Source: Saccopteryx bilineata
Lineage: Eukaryota > Chordata > Mammalia > Chiroptera > Emballonuridae
DNA length: 64,000 bases
Assembly (NCBI RefSeq): GCF_036850765.1
Contig: NC_089490.1
Location: 278,766,482 to 278,830,481, forward strand
Direction of reading: 5' to 3'
Shown here: positions 61,583 to 64,000 of the stretch, one piece after another
Numbering within the stretch: the stretch's first letter is position 1
Layout: every line of letters begins with the position of its first letter
Program-made: the position numbers and the translations under genes
Notes under the pieces: generated by a model
What the model saw: only the letters and a program-made list of their open reading frames with translations
Database searches by the model: none
What the model was told of the DNA's origin: nothing

Positions 61583-62026
61583 GGTGAATATGACCCCAAG
61601 AGATACCAGGTTTTAATCCCTGTAACCTATAAATGTGACTGTTTATGGCAAAGTCTTTGCAGATGCAAATTAAATTAAGGATCTTGAGATGGAGAGATTA
61701 TCCTGGATTACCCAGATGGACCCTGAATATCTTCACGTGTATTCTTATAAGAGAGAAGCAGAGGGAGACTTGACACAGAGGAAGAGAAGGTGATGTAACC
61801 AAGGAGACAGAGATTAGAGTGATGTGGCCACAAGCCAAGGAGTTTAGACAGCCACCCAAAGCTGAGGAGGCAAGGATCAGGTTAAGTTCTCTCTCTGAGC
61901 CTCTGGGGAGAGTATGGCCCTCTGACACCTCATTTCAGATTTCTGACCCTCAGAATAGTGAGAAACTACTATCTGTTGTTTTAAGCCACCCACTGTGGTA
62001 CTTTGCCAGAGCAGCCGCAGGAAACA
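61583..62026 (+). mobile_element. MaLR/ERVL-like LTR relic
   Basis: 'aggatcttgagatggagagattatcctgg', 'cttataagagagaagcagaggg' and 'ttgttttaagccacccactgtgg' match the type at 44679. Confidence 0.75.
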
Positions 62027-63150
62027 AATGTGGGTGGTATCAACCCCTTCTTTGCCGCCCTCCACCACCTGCCATAGCCAGTGCCCCGAGGGTGACCCCC
62101 TCTTCCGCCTTGGCACCCATAACAGTGCTCCATACTGTGCCTGAAAATGGCTGAGTACCCTCAGTGAACTGAGGTGAGGGTGGGAGTTAAAGGAAACCTG
62201 ATAATTAGGGACCTGCTTTTTGACAGGAACATTTTGTCCTTCAAAAGAGGCGTCAGAGAAACCGCAGGCTGCTGTCCCTGCTCCAATCTGCACTGGGACT
62301 TTTGTAAGGATGCCCCCTAAGAACCAGGTGACAGCCCCCGCAAGGAAACCAGGAATGTTGCGTTATGGCCATGTTTTGGATTTGTCTCCTAAAGTGGAAC
62401 TGAATTTGTTTACCCACATCAATCACATGATTTGATTCTGAGTAACTTTTGACCATTTCCAAAAATCAGCTCCAGGCTGGAAAGGTGAAAGGCTGCCCTT
62501 TAAGAGACATTTAAAAAGTCATCACATTTTTTTCTGGTGGCTCTCTGGAGCCACCACCTCTGTTTAATCAGCTTCAGGTCAGTTCTGCACTTCTTTGTGG
62601 TCTTAGAAATAGAGGAAACTGGGCATTTCCGTTTGGTTAACGCCTCTCTCACTGCCAGACTGAAACTAGCCCATCCTGAGGGAAGCAAAGGAAGTTCCTA
62701 TTTTTTTCCCCCCTGGGCTGGGCTAACTTGCTGATCATGCTTCCAACAGGAATGAACCGCAATTTCCCACTGAGCTTCCCTCCTCTGTGTTTGAGCAGTT
62801 GTACCTGCAGGCTTCCACTTTACAGAGCTTTGTAATCAAAGGCAGGTGAAAAATACACCTTGCTTCTGTCCTATTTTTGAATCTTCCTCATCTTGTCTCT
62901 GCTCTGTCCCTCCTACATTTTTGTGTTTAGTTTGGTTTTGTGCCTGAATTCAGTGTAATAGGAGAGGGAAATTATATACATTGCCTGAAATCATAATTGT
63001 CAGAGACATAAATGCTTCTTACTGAGCTCATCGCATTGGTGGGATGTCAGGCAAGCACGTGTTCCAAGAATGTTCGCATTAAGTAGCGGCGGGGACTGGG
63101 CCCTGCCTCTGTCCTCTCTTCCTCATTAGTAAAGAGGAGCTGTGGGTTAG
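62027..63150. other. Unassigned stretch
   Basis: No exon or confident repeat recognised. Confidence 0.4.
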
Positions 63151-63151
63151 A

Positions 63152-63400
63152 GCAGAGCGTCTCAAACTTGAGTGTGCATGTGACTCACCTCCTGGGTAGG
63201 GCCTGGGATTCTGCATTTAAACAGCTCTCTGGTGACAACCATCCAAGCACTGCACTTTGCTCTAAGCTCGGGAGCTTGCCTGACATGAGGAATCTCAGGC
63301 CCACCCCAATATCCTAACTCAGAACTTGCATTTTTACCAGATCCCTGGGTCATTTGAATGCACTTTAGAATGTGGGGCTCAGTGCTAGGCCACAGAGGAA
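63152..63400. mobile_element. hAT-Charlie-like relics
   Basis: 'gcgtctcaaacttgagtgtgcatgtgactcacct' opens one MITE-like relic, and a second ('gggagcttgcctgacatgagg') appears nested after about 63240. The bases beyond the SINE at 63,945-63,975 ('cagtttgaggagcactgg') look like the far end. Confidence 0.5.
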
Positions 63401-63509
63401 GGAGATCCTGCACGTTGGCATCATTGGGGAATTTGACAGCCCTGATGCCTGCATCCTACCACTGGGGTCCTAATTTAATTGATAAGGAGTGGTTTGTAAT
63501 AAAAGTCTT

Positions 63510-63893
63510 TATTTTATATTTTAAAATTTTTTCTTAAGTGAGAAGCAGAGAGGCAGAGAGACAGACTCCCACATGTGCCCCAATTGGGATCCACCTAGCA
63601 AGTCCCCTATAGGGAGATGCTCTTCCCATCTGGGGCCATTGCTACATTGCTCAGCAACTGAGCTATTTTTGCACTTGAGGTAAGGCCATGGAGCCATCCT
63701 CAGCACCTGGGGTCAACTTGCTCCAACCAAGCCATGGCTGCAGAAGGGGAAGAGAGAGATAGTGAGAGAGAAGGGAAAGAGGGAGGGGTGGAGAAGCAGA
63801 TGGTCATTTCTCTTGTGTGCCCTGCCTGGGAATTGAACTTGGGACATCCATATGCCAGGCCAGTGCTCTACCGCTAAGTCAACCGGCCATGGC
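63510..63893 (-). mobile_element. Ves-type SINE, diverged
   Basis: Head near 63893 on the - strand, core 'aggatggctccatggcc', and tail 'cttctcacttaag' on the left. Target copies are not clear. Confidence 0.85.
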
Positions 63894-64000
63894 TTGGTTG
63901 AAGAGTGGCTTGGACATCAGGAATTGTTCCAGATCCCAGGTGACTGAAGTGGGCAGCCCAGTTTGAGGAGCACTGGATTGGAAGGTCTTTAGGCCTTAAT

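Overview
The window is mammalian nuclear DNA, almost certainly from a bat (Chiroptera). It has split exons with GT/AG introns, a CpG-rich promoter, LINE-1 3' ends and ancient L2/MIR relics. It also has dense tRNA-derived SINEs whose heads read like 'CCTGGCCGGTTGGCTCAG' (Ves-type, typical of bats) or 'GCCTGACCAGG(C)GGTGGCGCAG' (a second lineage). Bat family and species cannot be fixed from this alone.

Genes. Two genes are recognisable, both on the + strand. Positions 601-5412 hold the last three coding exons of MARCHF6 (TEB4), a multi-spanning ER ubiquitin ligase, followed by a long AT-rich probable 3' UTR. Positions about 15,100-34,097 hold the whole of ROPN1L: a CpG-island promoter, a probable non-coding first exon and five coding exons encoding 218 aa. 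ROPN1L is an RIIa-domain protein of sperm-tail fibrous sheath and ciliary radial spokes. The order MARCHF6-ROPN1L matches human 5p15.2, where ANKRD33B is the next gene. No exon of ANKRD33B or any other gene is visible from 34.1 to 64.0 kb, so that part is read as intergenic.

Layout. 0-5.4 kb: MARCHF6 terminal exons with Ves SINEs in the introns. 5.4-9.3 kb: probable MARCHF6 3' UTR, free of SINEs but carrying a hAT MITE near its end. 9.3-15.0 kb: intergenic, with an L1 relic broken by a SINE and by a 76-bp mariner palindrome. 15.0-34.1 kb: ROPN1L, with introns that carry a solo LTR split by a SINE, an 83-bp tandem repeat, a mariner element split by a hAT MITE, and a 49-bp GC-rich tandem repeat. 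34.1-64.0 kb: mobile-element-rich desert, with a cluster of endogenous-retrovirus LTRs at 39.4-42.1 kb, many SINEs, an L1 nested inside a SINE, and several old MaLR/ERVL-like LTRs.

Most of the interest lies in the layered history of mobile elements, for which many target-site duplications can be read directly, and in an apparently early stop codon in ROPN1L. I see no evidence of an undescribed gene system. The two genes are functionally unrelated neighbours, not an operon-like unit.
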